A stretch of DNA of 64,000 nucleotides, from contig NZ_QAOH01000012.1 in the NCBI RefSeq assembly GCF_003050785.1, forward strand, positions 1 through 64,000, in the 5' to 3' direction. Source of the stretch: Celeribacter persicus (GTDB lineage Bacteria > Pseudomonadota > Alphaproteobacteria > Rhodobacterales > Rhodobacteraceae). How positions within the stretch are numbered: the stretch's first letter is position 1; each line of letters opens with the position of its first letter. Below are positions 17,586 through 28,262 of this stretch, piece by piece. The notes beneath the pieces are model-generated. The model saw nothing but the letters and a program-made list of their open reading frames with translations, did no database searches and was not told the DNA's origin. Position numbers and translations under genes: made by a program.

Positions 17586-18043
17586 TCCGCACTCCCCTCG
17601 TCACTGCCGGTGACGAATTTCAGCAAGAGGTTGATCAGGCTGACCGAACCCTGCGTGTCGGCGATCACCTGCCCGTCCTCGAAATTGAACATCGAGCCGC
17701 CGGGCACCAGTTCCACGAAATTGCCACCCAGAAGCCCCTCTGAGGAAATCATCGCCGCCGTGTCATCAGGCAAAAGCACATCGGCGTTGAGCGTCAGTTG
17801 CGCCTCAGCCCGGAAGGTATCGCGATTGAGGTCGAGTCCGGTGACCGTGCCCACCTTGACCCCCGCCAGACGCACATCCGTGCCAGTGGAAATCCCCTCG
17901 GCGGAGCGGAAGGAGGCGGTCAGGCGATAGTGATCGGGCGCGGAGACGCCAAAGCCCGTGACCTGTCCGGCGTAGACCAGAAAGCCAAGCGCAAGCGCGA
18001 TGACGCCCGCACCGACCGCAACCTCTGTCGGGTTCTCGGCCAT
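17582..18043 (-). CDS. mlaD: MlaD-type MCE-domain phospholipid transport protein
   Basis: A 153-residue protein with one N-terminal membrane anchor (VAVGAGVIALALGFLVYAGQVTG) followed by an MCE domain (YRLTASFRSAEGISTGTDVRLAGVKVGTVTGLDLNRDTFRAEAQLTL). It is the substrate-binding ring subunit of the Mla system, which moves phospholipids between outer and inner membranes. The rest of the mla operon is not in the window, as is usual in this order. It begins one base inside the stop of the NDUFA12 gene. Confidence 0.88.
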   Translation of the reverse strand: MAENPTEVAVGAGVIALALGFLVYAGQVTGFGVSAPDHYRLTASFRSAEGISTGTDVRLAGVKVGTVTGLDLNRDTFRAEAQLTLNADVLLPDDTAAMISSEGLLGGNFVELVPGGSMFNFEDGQVIADTQGSVSLINLLLKFVTGSDEGSAE

Positions 18044-18426
18044 TATTCCGGCTGCCAGGCCTCGTAGTCACGCCGTTCGACGGGATGGGCGCGACGGATG
18101 GAACCTGCGGGCGCATAGGCCGCGGGCGTGCCGGTCAGGTTCTCCACATGCTCCTTTTCCCAAGGCTTGTGGGGGAGCGGTTCGTGACCGGGATGGTTCG
18201 CAAAGGTGTGATGCAGCCAGCCATGCCAGTCGGGACTGATGCGGGAGGCTTCGATCTCGCCATTGTAGACGACCCAGCGGCGGGTGTCGTCTTCGTTGCG
18301 GTAGAATGTGTTGCCCTGGGCGTCCTCACCGACCTTGATGCCGTGACGCCAGGTGAAGAACTGGGTGCCGATGGTCCCGTCTTTCCACCAGATGAGAGAG
18401 CGCAGAGCCGTGTTCAAAATCCCCAT
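18043..18426 (-). CDS. NDUFA12-family complex I accessory subunit
   Basis: A 127-residue protein homologous to the mitochondrial NDUFA12 (B17.2) subunit of NADH:ubiquinone oxidoreductase, found in alphaproteobacteria. Motifs: [63 protein letters not shown] and the [22 protein letters not shown] tail. The start [10 protein letters not shown] has AAAGGTGA upstream. It is co-transcribed with mlaD and the DUF2155 gene. Confidence 0.92.
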   Translation of the reverse strand: MGILNTALRSLIWWKDGTIGTQFFTWRHGIKVGEDAQGNTFYRNEDDTRRWVVYNGEIEASRISPDWHGWLHHTFANHPGHEPLPHKPWEKEHVENLTGTPAAYAPAGSIRRAHPVERRDYEAWQPE

Positions 18427-18533
18427 GACGTCGTCACCTTTCGAATGTCGCTTGGTCTTTCTATGGACCATCCGCGCGCGGAGGTCCAGAGGGGAGCGGC
18501 GGCGTGGTACGGGTTTTGCGGGGTGGCGCGCCC

Positions 18534-18563
18534 GCAAAGCAAAACCCCGCCGAAATGGCGGGG
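18534..18563 (-). terminator. Rho-independent terminator of clpX
   Basis: CCCCGCC (18545-18551) pairs with GGCGGGG (18557-18563). On the minus strand it is followed by TTTTGCTTT, just past the clpX stop. Confidence 0.85.
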
Positions 18564-18585
18564 CCTTTGAATATTCGCATCCGCG

Positions 18586-19857
<1,272 letters not shown>

Positions 19858-20173
19858 CACATTCCCCTGAGCCCGGGCGGGCTCTCTAATATTGCCTGTC
19901 GACCGGCGCGGAGGCCGGGCGGGTTTTCCGTGTCGCGTCTCACATCCCGTTACGGGCCATTACGAGCCGCAATCTACGCCTCGATGGTCGAAAACCACCC
20001 CGGCGCGCGGGCCTCCCGAAGGAGACCTAATTCCATAGCTGTCCCCGAAAGTGTAGGACAGTGGTTTTTCGGGCACAATGGCAAAATCCCATTCGCCTGA
20101 ATACGCCCGGCCGGAGGCAAGGTGCGCCGGGACATCGCATGCCACGCCGCACCGGATCGCCTCACGCCCTGTC
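19858..20173. other. clpP-clpX intergenic region, no gene seen
   Basis: These 316 bases separate the clpP stop from the clpX start. Short open frames exist on the minus strand (one of about 60 codons ending near 19960) but have no ribosome-binding site or recognisable motif. I could not identify a heat-shock or sigma70 promoter with confidence, though clpX expression probably starts here. Confidence 0.4.
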
Positions 20174-20797
20174 TCAGTCTTCGACCGGCGCGCGGCTTTC
20201 GACGATCTCGTCGATCAAGCCGAACGCTTTGGCGTCTTCCGGCGACATGAAATTGTCGCGCTCCAGCGCATCGACGATGGTCTGGAATTCCTGCCCGGTG
20301 TGTTTGACGTAGATCTGGTTCAGGCGATCCTTGAGCTTTTGCGTCTCCTGCGCGTGGATCATGATGTCGGTCGCCTGCCCCTGATAGCCCCCGGACGGCT
20401 GGTGCACCATGACGCGGGAGTTCGGCAGGGAGAAACGCATGCCTTTCTCACCGGCGGTCAGCAGAAGCGAGCCCATGGAGGCCGCCTGCCCCATCACCAG
20501 AGTGGACACTTTCGGACGGATGTATTGCATCGTGTCGTAGATCGAAAGACCCGAGGTCACCACACCGCCCGGGCTGTTGATATACATGGCGATCTCTTTT
20601 TTCGGGTTTTCCGCTTCGAGGAACAGAAGCTGGGCGCAGATCAGCGAGGACATGCCGTCATGCACCGGCCCGTTGAGGAAAATGATGCGCTCTTTCAGCA
20701 GGCGCGAGAAGATGTCATAGGCGCGTTCGCCACGGCTCGTCTGTTCGACCACCATGGGAACGAGGGTGTTCATATAGATATCAATCGGATCTTTCAT
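20174..20797 (-). CDS. clpP: ATP-dependent Clp protease proteolytic subunit ClpP
   Basis: A 207-residue serine peptidase forming the 14-mer chamber that works with ClpX and ClpA. The catalytic serine is in MGQAASMGS, the histidine in [17 protein letters not shown] and the aspartate in the later helix region around [32 protein letters not shown]. The oligomer and handle segments have normal length. The start [25 protein letters not shown] matches alphaproteobacterial ClpP. clpX lies downstream on the same strand. Confidence 0.95.
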   Translation of the reverse strand: MKDPIDIYMNTLVPMVVEQTSRGERAYDIFSRLLKERIIFLNGPVHDGMSSLICAQLLFLEAENPKKEIAMYINSPGGVVTSGLSIYDTMQYIRPKVSTLVMGQAASMGSLLLTAGEKGMRFSLPNSRVMVHQPSGGYQGQATDIMIHAQETQKLKDRLNQIYVKHTGQEFQTIVDALERDNFMSPEDAKAFGLIDEIVESRAPVED

Positions 20798-21099
20798 CGG
20801 GCCCTGCCTGTTGCTTCGTCTGATGTGTTAGCGCGGAAGTGTTACCTGAGTCTTAGTGTTGGACCGGGGGGGCTGCAAGAGCGCCCGCGCTTTGAGCAAG
20901 GCTCCGTGAATTCCGGGCCTTGCGCATGGGACAACACCACATCACGCCACATGCCTCATCTCGCTTTAATAACAATCCGTTAGAGATCATCTCCGCCACC
21001 GGAATGGCAACCGGACACAATTGCTTGCGCCCGGTGTTGCCGCTTTGCCTCAAATTTGGACAAAATTTTTGTAAAATTTTATCGACCTGCTCCTTCGGC
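20798..21099. other. Region upstream of clpP, no gene seen
   Basis: These 302 bases lie between the clpP start and the stop of the DUF1513 gene, both leftward. They should hold the clpP promoter. A/T-rich repeats (AAAATTTT) occur near 21060-21080, past the DUF1513 stop. No convincing terminator or sigma32 box was recognised. Confidence 0.35.
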
Positions 21100-22191
21100 T
21101 CATGCCGCAAGTTCGGGCAGCGCCACCAAGTGGTTGTCCCAGGCAAGCCCCGGCACCGCATTCAGAGGCCGCATGTCCTCTTTCATCGCCAGAAGCGCAC
21201 CGAACCCGTCGGAGCCGAGATAGCCGTCGCCCATTGGCGCAAGCCCGCAGACATCGCCCCGCACCACAGCACCGAGGAACGTCCCGTCCGGCGCAAAACG
21301 ATGGATACGCCCGCCGCGCGGAGAGCTGATCGCCACTTCCGTGCCATCGCCGGAATGCGACACGGAACCGGCATAGGCCTTCATCGCATATTGCTCACCC
21401 AGATCGGCTTCGGCCAGAACCACCTCTTCGCCACGCCGATGCAGCCCCAGAAGCGGCACGAGATCCATCTCGTCCCCCTCCCATTGCATCGCAAAGGCGA
21501 CCTGCTCGTCGGGTGCAAGCGACAGGTGGCGGATCGAGTTCTTGTGCAGCTCAGGCGTCAGGACATGTTTCTCGACCAGCGTATAGTCGGAGGACAGGTA
21601 GACCAGCGACGGTTCCATCACGTCGATGTTGAGTTTCTGCCGTCCCTCACCAATATCCGGATGAGTGAAAATCCCGCCATTGGCCACGACCAGCGTGCCG
21701 TCGGAAAGCTGTTTCACGTCATGCGGCCCGATGCCGTGGGTCGCCACCTCGCCGACACGCGCGTAATTCTTGCGGCGATCCCAGATGCCGAGAATACCCT
21801 TTTTCTCGGCGTAATTGTTCTCCGGCGTCAAAAGCAGATCGCCATTCTCCACGAACAGTCCATGCCCCATGAAATGCCGCCCCTCGGGCGCGTCGAGCCG
21901 GTGGGTGATCCGCCCGGTGGCGCAGTTCACCACCACGGCAAAGGTGCCGGGACGACGGGCAAAAGCCACGGCCTCGGGTTTGAACGGATGGGCGGCGGCG
22001 GCATGACCGCGGGCGGGCAGAGGCGCGCGGAACAGGATCTGCGCCTGCGCGTCGAGCCCGTAAAGCGCGTAATCGCCGGAAGCATCCTTCGCGGCCCCGA
22101 GAAAGGCGGGCGATCCCGCATCCGCCCAGCTCAGCCGCGGAACGACTGTGGCGGCGAGCGCGGCCTTGAGGAAAGTGCGGCGTGATGTCAT
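21100..22191 (-). CDS. DUF1513 beta-propeller protein, Tat-exported, iron locus
   Basis: A 363-residue protein starting MTSRRTFLKAALAATVVPRLSWA, a twin-arginine signal with SRRTFLK. The mature part is a WD40/YVTN-like beta-propeller of the DUF1513 family: repeated Gly/Asp strands such as PEGRHFMGHGLFVENGDLLLTPENNY, GIGPHDVKQLSDGTLVVANGGIFTHPD and SLAPDEQVAFAMQWEGD. In alphaproteobacteria it is a regular neighbour of imelysin and DHOR genes in iron-regulated clusters, as here (last gene, 48 bases after the second imelysin). Its role in periplasmic iron handling is inferred. Confidence 0.82.
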   Translation of the reverse strand: MTSRRTFLKAALAATVVPRLSWADAGSPAFLGAAKDASGDYALYGLDAQAQILFRAPLPARGHAAAAHPFKPEAVAFARRPGTFAVVVNCATGRITHRLDAPEGRHFMGHGLFVENGDLLLTPENNYAEKKGILGIWDRRKNYARVGEVATHGIGPHDVKQLSDGTLVVANGGIFTHPDIGEGRQKLNIDVMEPSLVYLSSDYTLVEKHVLTPELHKNSIRHLSLAPDEQVAFAMQWEGDEMDLVPLLGLHRRGEEVVLAEADLGEQYAMKAYAGSVSHSGDGTEVAISSPRGGRIHRFAPDGTFLGAVVRGDVCGLAPMGDGYLGSDGFGALLAMKEDMRPLNAVPGLAWDNHLVALPELAA

Positions 22192-22239
22192 AGCTGTTAT
22201 CCAGTATCTTTTTGTTTTCAAGCACGAAACGCGGACGGA

Positions 22240-23265
22240 TCAGTCACCGTCCGAAGCGTTGAACCCGGCCGACACCCCCAGAGGCGCGCCGACCTCATTG
22301 GCGAGATGGCCGAGGATAGTGGTGATATTCTGGCCGATGATCTCGACCTTGAGCCGCCCCATCGGGTCCTCCACACCGGCAAACCCCGGATCGTTGAGCC
22401 CCTCGGCCAGCGCGATCGTCTTCTCGAACGCCGCCTCGGCCAAGGGCATTTCTCCCGGTGCCAGCTTGCGCGCCAGATCACGGGCGGCTTGGAGTTGCAA
22501 CACCACGTTGCGCTGCGCCCGGTCCGAGCGATAGGCTTCGGCCCGCGTCGGGCGCGGCTTCTCGAAAGACCCGATAGGCCGCCCGATCCGCTGATCGCGG
22601 GTCACTTCCAGCGAAGAGGTCAGCATGGTGTAAAGCGCCTGCACACTTTCCGTCCTGGTGAGATAAAGCGGATGCGGCGCTTCCCCCGCAAGCAAAAGCG
22701 TCTGGGCAAAACCGTCGGGCGCCTCCCATTCCGCCTTGATTGCCGCGCCCATGCGATGCAGGTCACGGGCCACCGCCTGCACCAGATGACAGGAATAACT
22801 GTCCTCGCTGTAGTCATTGAACTGCTCGTCATAGAGCATGTATTCGAGCGCAAAGAGCCCGCGCACCGCGATGGAGGCTTGGGCAAACTCCTCTGGATCT
22901 TCGATCACCGGATCTTCATCGGCGATATAGCCCGCCAGTGTACGCGGGATCATGCCCTTCTTGTCGGGCCAGAAGGCAATGGCAAGGATGCGCCCGTTGG
23001 CCTCGACCGGCCCCAAATGCAGGTGCTGCAACCCCATCCAGGCGTCAAAAGCCTCATTATAAGCGGGTTTCACCGCATTGGGCAGGCAATTGTCCCCCGC
23101 CACATCGGACAAAAGCGCCGTGGCCACGTCGAAATGATCCACCGCCGGCACCGTATGTTCATTCACCGCACGCTCCAGCGCCTCGCTCAGGAGATCACTC
23201 AGGGGATCGGCGGCCAGAGGTGCGGCCAGCATGAGCGGGAAACATAAAGCAGCCAGTTTGCGCAT
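22240..23265 (-). CDS. Imelysin-family periplasmic protein (second copy)
   Basis: A 341-residue protein with a signal peptide (MRKLAALCFPLMLAAPLAAD). It has the all-helical imelysin (peptidase M75-like) fold: AYNEAFDAWMGLQHLHLGPVEANGRILAIAFWPDKKG and RGLFALEYMLYDE. The usual GxHxxE metal motif reads GLFALE here, so the conserved His is replaced by Phe. This suggests a partner or changed ligand site rather than a copy with the same activity as the first imelysin. It lies 11 bases after the DHOR gene in the iron operon. Confidence 0.82.
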   Translation of the reverse strand: MRKLAALCFPLMLAAPLAADPLSDLLSEALERAVNEHTVPAVDHFDVATALLSDVAGDNCLPNAVKPAYNEAFDAWMGLQHLHLGPVEANGRILAIAFWPDKKGMIPRTLAGYIADEDPVIEDPEEFAQASIAVRGLFALEYMLYDEQFNDYSEDSYSCHLVQAVARDLHRMGAAIKAEWEAPDGFAQTLLLAGEAPHPLYLTRTESVQALYTMLTSSLEVTRDQRIGRPIGSFEKPRPTRAEAYRSDRAQRNVVLQLQAARDLARKLAPGEMPLAEAAFEKTIALAEGLNDPGFAGVEDPMGRLKVEIIGQNITTILGHLANEVGAPLGVSAGFNASDGD

Positions 23266-23276
23266 CGTGTGCTCCT

Positions 23277-24863
23277 TCAGAGACTTTCGAGAAAACGGAT
23301 CAGGGCGGCACGGTCCTCGGGCGGCATCTCCGTCACGGCATCACGGGCGTTTTGCGCCTCGCCTCCGTGCCAGAGCACCGCTTCCAGAAGATTGCGTGCC
23401 CGTCCGTCATGCAGATAGGTGGTATGCCCGGAAACCCGCGCCGTCAAACCGATCCCCCACAAAGGTGCTGTGCGCCACTCGCGCCCGGTGGCGCGGTGCT
23501 CCGGGCGGTTATCGGCCAGCCCCTCCCCCATGTCATGCAAAAGCAGATCGGTGTAAGGCCAGATCAACTGAAACGATTGCGGCGCGTTCTCCGCGCCCTC
23601 AAGCCGTGCGGTGACGTGCTTTGGGGTATGGCAGGACGCGCACCCTGTGTCATGGAACAGCGCCTTGCCCCGCAACACCTCGGGGTCATCCACGTCGCGC
23701 CTCGCGGGCACGGCGAGGTTGCGCGCATAGAAGGTCACGAGGTCCATGCCGGTCTGGTCGATCTCATCGCCCCGCGCATCATTCGCCCCGTTCCGCGCAT
23801 TCAGGCAATCCACCTGCTCCGCCGTGCAATCGCCCGAGGGCTGCGGGAAGAGCGGCGAGGAAATTCCGATGTCACCATGAAAGGCCGAGGCGGATTGTTC
23901 CTCCACCGTCGGCTCCCCGGCCTTCCAGCCGAAGCGGCCCAGCATCACCTGCTCATAGCGTCGCGACCAGACGAGATTCGGACGGCCGGAAATACCGTCG
24001 CCATCGGCGTCCTCCGGATCGGCCAGGGCCAGAATGTCTTCCGCCGGGATCGCTTCCAACAGACCCAGCCCGATCATCTGATTGGCCACACGCGGCGAAA
24101 TCTGAACATCGTCCGGTAACGCCCCATATCCCGGATTTGAAATCGAATACAAAGGCTTGCGCATAGAAATTGTTTCGCCGCCCGAAAGCGTGACGGGGAT
24201 TTCCTCATAGGCGATCTCCATCCGCCCCTCGGGCGTGAACCCCGCCAGAGACAGGTCTTGCAACTGCCACCCATAGCCCGGAACGGGCCGCGTACGCTCC
24301 GTCGCCTGCGCCCCGTCGAGATGCGCCAGGTAGGTCTCAAGCGCGCTCAGCGGTGCATCCCCCGCCGGCACGGAGAGACGCAGAAACATCGAAGTGCGCT
24401 CGTCTTCGGCATGTTCCGGCGGATGGCCGCGCCCGTCATTCACATGGCAGCGCTGACAGGAGCGCGCATTGTAAAGCGGCCCCAGCCCGTCGGAAGCTTT
24501 TGTCGAGGAGGGAGCTGACACCCAAAGCTTCGCGAAAAGCGCATTGCCCAGTTCGAAATCAAGTTTGCTGTCGAAGGGCAGATTTGCGGGCGGCAGGGTG
24601 AAGACCTTGTTGTCCCCGGTATCCGCCACTGTTCCCGATCCACCCGGGTTGGCCTCGAAAGCCTCGGGGGCGGAGAAATCCATCGCGGGCGCGGTCACCG
24701 CCGCCACGCGCGCGCGCTCGGCCTGCGTGCGCTGCACGGCGGGCAAATGGGGATCGGTTGTCGGGAGAGGATCGGCCAAGACACCCTGCCCCATCAGGGA
24801 CAGGGTCAGCGTGACAACGGCCTTATTCGGCTTCGTCCATAGGTGCTGCGTTAAGCAGCGCAT
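23277..24863 (-). CDS. Di-heme oxidoreductase-like (DHOR, DUF1111) protein
   Basis: A 528-residue exported protein with two c-type heme motifs: CQRCH at residues 136-140 and CASCH at about residue 420. The family (also called thiol oxidoreductase-like) resembles MauG and cytochrome c peroxidases. Conserved text includes [34 protein letters not shown] and [11 protein letters not shown], with a C-terminal [31 protein letters not shown]. The N-terminus ([17 protein letters not shown]) is a signal peptide. The first codons overlap the 3' end of bfr by 41 bases. It clusters with two imelysins, suggesting redox chemistry on iron in the periplasm. Confidence 0.87.
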   Translation of the reverse strand: MRCLTQHLWTKPNKAVVTLTLSLMGQGVLADPLPTTDPHLPAVQRTQAERARVAAVTAPAMDFSAPEAFEANPGGSGTVADTGDNKVFTLPPANLPFDSKLDFELGNALFAKLWVSAPSSTKASDGLGPLYNARSCQRCHVNDGRGHPPEHAEDERTSMFLRLSVPAGDAPLSALETYLAHLDGAQATERTRPVPGYGWQLQDLSLAGFTPEGRMEIAYEEIPVTLSGGETISMRKPLYSISNPGYGALPDDVQISPRVANQMIGLGLLEAIPAEDILALADPEDADGDGISGRPNLVWSRRYEQVMLGRFGWKAGEPTVEEQSASAFHGDIGISSPLFPQPSGDCTAEQVDCLNARNGANDARGDEIDQTGMDLVTFYARNLAVPARRDVDDPEVLRGKALFHDTGCASCHTPKHVTARLEGAENAPQSFQLIWPYTDLLLHDMGEGLADNRPEHRATGREWRTAPLWGIGLTARVSGHTTYLHDGRARNLLEAVLWHGGEAQNARDAVTEMPPEDRAALIRFLESL

Positions 24864-25308
24864 AGCCTTGCTCGCCAAGACGGGTGTAGAGGTCGAGCTG
24901 GGTTTCGAGAAAATCAACATGGCCTTCCTCGTCGGTGATCAGCTCCTCGAAGAGGTTCTTCGAGACCGTATCCCCGACAGATTCGCAATAGCTGCGCGCC
25001 TCACGATAGAGTGTGAGCGCATCGTGTTCGCCCGCCAGATCCGCTTCCATCGTCTCTTTCGGGGTTTCGCCGATCCGCAAGGGATCGAGTTTCTGGAGGT
25101 TGGGATGGCCTTCGAGGAACAGGATGCGCTCGATCAGCTTGTCGGCGTGGTTCATCTCTTCGATGCTCTCCTCGCGCGACTTCTTCGCCATTTTCGCCAG
25201 CCCCCAGTCCTCCTGGAGCCGGAAATGCACCCAGTATTGGGAAATCGCGGTCAGTTCCGACCGGAGTGCTGCGTTCAGGTACTCAATGACCTTCGCGTCG
25301 CCTTTCAT
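24823..25308 (-). CDS. bfr: Bacterioferritin
   Basis: A 161-residue heme-containing ferritin that stores iron as a 24-mer. All ferroxidase residues are in place: E18, E51, H54, E94, E127 and H130, and M52 is the heme ligand (EEMNHAD). The start has GAGAGGAT upstream. bfd lies 5 bases upstream in the same operon, and the DHOR gene overlaps its end, so storage (bfr), release (bfd) and uptake-type genes are transcribed together. Confidence 0.96.
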   Translation of the reverse strand: MKGDAKVIEYLNAALRSELTAISQYWVHFRLQEDWGLAKMAKKSREESIEEMNHADKLIERILFLEGHPNLQKLDPLRIGETPKETMEADLAGEHDALTLYREARSYCESVGDTVSKNLFEELITDEEGHVDFLETQLDLYTRLGEQGYALLNAAPMDEAE

Positions 25309-25313
25309 AGGGG

Positions 25314-25553
25314 TTATCCTCTCTTCATGCGGTGTTCCTTGAGCCCGCGCAATTCGGCAGGCACCACAAGGTTATCATTCTGACGCATGGTGGAAAGGAA
25401 AAGCGACATACAGCCCCCACAATCAGGTCTTTTTCCCAAAGCGTGGTAGACTTTGCCGGGCGTGATGATCGTCTCCGGGTCGGACGCCCGCATCCAGTCG
25501 ATCGCGGCGTGAATGTCGCGATCCGAGATGGAATTGCAGGAACAGACGATCAT
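25314..25553 (-). CDS. bfd: Bacterioferritin-associated ferredoxin
   Basis: A 79-residue [2Fe-2S] protein that docks on bacterioferritin and supplies electrons for iron release. The ligands are C4 and C6 (CSC) and C45 and C48 (CGGC), the characteristic Bfd spacing, within [16 protein letters not shown] ... [15 protein letters not shown]. The C-terminal tail is longer and basic. It lies directly upstream of bfr. Confidence 0.93.
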   Translation of the reverse strand: MIVCSCNSISDRDIHAAIDWMRASDPETIITPGKVYHALGKRPDCGGCMSLFLSTMRQNDNLVVPAELRGLKEHRMKRG

Positions 25554-25655
25554 GACAGGCTCCGGTTATCGTATTTGGGTGTTCTGCTCGACAGGATGCC
25601 CCCTGCCTCAATGGACAGGCCGAAAGGAACGTCCTCACAGCCTGTCCGCCAAGAT

Positions 25656-26909
25656 TTACTGGAAGACGGCTTCCGGGTTGTCGAGGCTGTCGGAGCCTTC
25701 GACCTCGATCTCGCCCGCGGTCAGCACCGTCACCGCACGCTCGATCTGGCGGGTCTGGGCGACCAGCGCGTCGACCGCCGTCATGATCAGTTCTTCGCCT
25801 GCCGCGTTGCCACGACCCAGCATCTGATCATAGGAGAAGCCAGCCTCGGCGGCGGCCTTGATCTGGCCCAGCTCAGCCATGGAATGATCCACAGCAGCGG
25901 TCAGGTCAGCGGCCAGTTCCGGGTCTTTCGCGGTCAGCAGGTCTTCAAGGCTTTCGCCCTTCACCAGCGTGCCGTCAACACGGACATATTGCCCGGTGTA
26001 GACATTGTGGATGCCCATACCGTCGTAGAAATGCGAGTTGTGAGTGTTGTCGGAGAAGCAATCGTGCTCTTCCTCCGGGTCGTTCAGCATGAGACCGAGC
26101 TTCATGCGCTCGCCCGCCTGCTCGCCATAGGACAGCGAGCCCATGCCGGTCAGCATCGCGGTGATCCCCGCCGCCGGATCGGACACCACGGCTTCGCGGG
26201 CCTCGCCACCTTCGGCCCATTGTTCGGTGATCCATTCCAGATCGGAAACCAGAAGCTTGGAGGCCGCCGTCAGATATTGCGCACGACGCTCACAGTTGCC
26301 GCCGGTACAATCGTCGCCCGTCAGGTAATCGGTGTAGGGACGTTCGCCCGCACCATGATCGGTACCGTTCAGATCCTGTCCCCAGAGCAGGAATTCGATG
26401 GCGTGATAACCGGTGGACACGTTGGCCTCGACCTCGTCCGCCTCATGCAGGGTCTCGGAGAGAAGCTCCGGGGTGATCTCGGTCGCGTCGATCTCCTCGC
26501 CGGAAATCTCGAAGGTCGGATTGGCGATGACGTTCAGCACGGCGAGCGGGTTCTCATCGGTCGCACCACCATAGGAACCGTCCACATAGTCGATCAGACC
26601 TTCGTCGAGCGGCCAAGCGTTCACCTTGCCCTCCCAATCGTCCACGATGGCATTGCCGAAACGATAGACCTCGGTCTGCTGATAAGGCACGCGCGCCTCG
26701 ATCCAGACGGCTTTGGCCGCAGCCAGCGTTGCTTCGGACGGTGCCGCGACGAAGGCTTCGATGGCGGCATCCAGTTCCTTGGCTTTGATCAGGCTGTCCT
26801 CATAGGCGGCATGGGCGATATCCGCATAGTTGGTCACCACTTCGGCTTCGCCGGCAAAGGCGGTGGCAGGCAGGGTGGCGGCGATCATGGCCGTCATCAT
26901 ACGTTTCAT
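25656..26909 (-). CDS. Imelysin-family iron-regulated periplasmic protein
   Basis: A 417-residue protein with a signal peptide (MKRMMTAMIAATLPATAFAG). The intact imelysin motif GYHAIEFLLWGQDLNG (GxHxxE) is present, with YADIAHAAYEDSLIKAKELDAAIEAF and AVWIEARVPYQQTEVYRFGN at the front and an additional paired-Cys loop (DDCTGGNCERRAQY). Relatives such as IrpA are induced by iron limitation. It is the first gene of the iron operon. An iron-box-like palindrome lies about 95 bases upstream at 27002-27016. Confidence 0.9.
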   Translation of the reverse strand: MKRMMTAMIAATLPATAFAGEAEVVTNYADIAHAAYEDSLIKAKELDAAIEAFVAAPSEATLAAAKAVWIEARVPYQQTEVYRFGNAIVDDWEGKVNAWPLDEGLIDYVDGSYGGATDENPLAVLNVIANPTFEISGEEIDATEITPELLSETLHEADEVEANVSTGYHAIEFLLWGQDLNGTDHGAGERPYTDYLTGDDCTGGNCERRAQYLTAASKLLVSDLEWITEQWAEGGEAREAVVSDPAAGITAMLTGMGSLSYGEQAGERMKLGLMLNDPEEEHDCFSDNTHNSHFYDGMGIHNVYTGQYVRVDGTLVKGESLEDLLTAKDPELAADLTAAVDHSMAELGQIKAAAEAGFSYDQMLGRGNAAGEELIMTAVDALVAQTRQIERAVTVLTAGEIEVEGSDSLDNPEAVFQ

Positions 26910-27001
26910 CAGGTCTTGTCCCTATCTTGGCGTCCCGCGCCACTTTGGCGCACGGACAGGTCGTTCCAATCCGCGTGGTCTTCACGCACTCCCCAAGTAA
27001 C

Positions 27002-27016
27002 TGACTTCTTTAGTCA
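27002..27016. promoter_or_regulatory. Iron-responsive operator candidate (TGA-N9-TCA)
   Basis: TGACT-TCTTT-AGTCA fits the TGA-N9-TCA pattern described for RirA/Iron-Rhodo boxes in alphaproteobacteria, and is extended by one more C/G pair (27001-27017). It sits upstream of an imelysin/bfd/bfr/DHOR operon, which is the expected context. The regulator protein is not in the window. Confidence 0.55.
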
Positions 27017-27116
27017 GACAAGTCAATCCTGATTGTTTTGATAGGAATATGAAACTTCCGTGACCTACAATACGGCCCCACACCCGACCGCTCCAGACCT
27101 TTGGGATTTTCCAAGG

Positions 27117-28262
27117 TCAATCAAGCGTTTGACGGTAGCGCCGCAGGGCCACCACCACCACGATCAGCAGGATCACCGCAATTGCTCCCATATTGCCCGC
27201 AACCTCCGGCAAGCCCGCCCCCTTGAGCATCACCTTGCGCACCAGCCGCAGGAAATGCGTGGCGGGAATCGCCGTTCCCAAAGCCTGTGCCCAGCCCGGC
27301 ATCGCCGCGAAGGGGAACATGAAACCGGACAGGAGCACGGTCGGCAGGATGGTGAAAAACGACAGTTGCATGGCCTGCATCTGGGTCCGCGCCAGCGTTG
27401 AGACCAGAAACCCGATGGCGAGATTGACCACGATATAAAGGTTGAACCCCGCGAAAAACGCCAGAAACGAGCCGGAAAACGGCACATCGAACAGCGCGCG
27501 CGCCGCCAGCAGGAAGACGAAGGTCTGCACATAGCCGACGAAGACGTAGGGCAGGATTTTCCCCAGCATCACCTCGGAGGCCAGCACGGGCGTGGCGATC
27601 AGGCTTTCCATCGTGCCCTTCTCGCTCTCGCGCACGATGGCCACGGCGGTGATCAGAATCATCGTCATCGACAGGATGATTGCCAGAAGCCCCGGCACGA
27701 TGTTGGTCGAGGTCTCCTGTTCGGCATTGAATGCCCGGTGCACGATCAGATCGAAGGGCGCATCCGTGCTGGCCGATCCCGACAGTGCGCCCGTCAGGCT
27801 CTGCGCCATGGCCGTCTCCACCACGCCGCTCATCGCCCCGATTGCGCCGGAGGCGGCCACCGGGTCGGAGGCATCGACGGTCAGCAAAATCTCCGGCACC
27901 AGCCCACGGATCATGTCGCGCTCGAACGCTGGTGGCACGGTCAGGATGACCGAAGCCATCCCGTCCTTCAGCGCCTCCACGCCTTCCGCCTCGGACGTTA
28001 CGATGCCGATGAAATCGAAATAATCCGACGTGTCCATCGCCGCCGTCAGGCTACGCACCACCGGGCTTTCATCCGCCACCTCAATGAGTGTCGGCAGGTT
28101 GTGCGGGTCGGTGTCGATGGCATAGCCGAAAAGCAGAAGCTGCATCACCGGAATGCCGATCATCATGCCAAAGGTCACCCGGTCGCGCTTCATCTGGATA
28201 AATTCCTTGACCAGAACGCCAAGAAAACGCGCGAAGGAGAAGAGGGCGCGTTTGCGTCTCAT
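27117..28262 (-). CDS. ABC-2 type exporter permease (YbhR/YbhS-like)
   Basis: About 380 residues from MRRKRALFSFARF, with one N-terminal membrane helix, a periplasmic domain of roughly 150 residues and then five C-terminal helices: ILSMTMILITAVAIVRESEKGTMESL, PYVFVGYVQTFVFLLAARALF and the following segments. The EKGTMESLIATPV segment is the ABC-2 coupling signature. It is the last gene of the exporter operon and overlaps the end of the ATPase gene by 4 bases. E. coli ybhGFSR has two permeases, but only one is present here, so a homodimer is expected. Cargo unknown; drug or toxic organic export is a guess. Confidence 0.83.
   Translation of the reverse strand: MRRKRALFSFARFLGVLVKEFIQMKRDRVTFGMMIGIPVMQLLLFGYAIDTDPHNLPTLIEVADESPVVRSLTAAMDTSDYFDFIGIVTSEAEGVEALKDGMASVILTVPPAFERDMIRGLVPEILLTVDASDPVAASGAIGAMSGVVETAMAQSLTGALSGSASTDAPFDLIVHRAFNAEQETSTNIVPGLLAIILSMTMILITAVAIVRESEKGTMESLIATPVLASEVMLGKILPYVFVGYVQTFVFLLAARALFDVPFSGSFLAFFAGFNLYIVVNLAIGFLVSTLARTQMQAMQLSFFTILPTVLLSGFMFPFAAMPGWAQALGTAIPATHFLRLVRKVMLKGAGLPEVAGNMGAIAVILLIVVVVALRRYRQTLD

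Noticed and set aside
19858-20173. Small ORF of about 60 codons between clpP and clpX
   Set aside because: No ribosome-binding site, no recognisable protein and base composition unlike the neighbouring genes.
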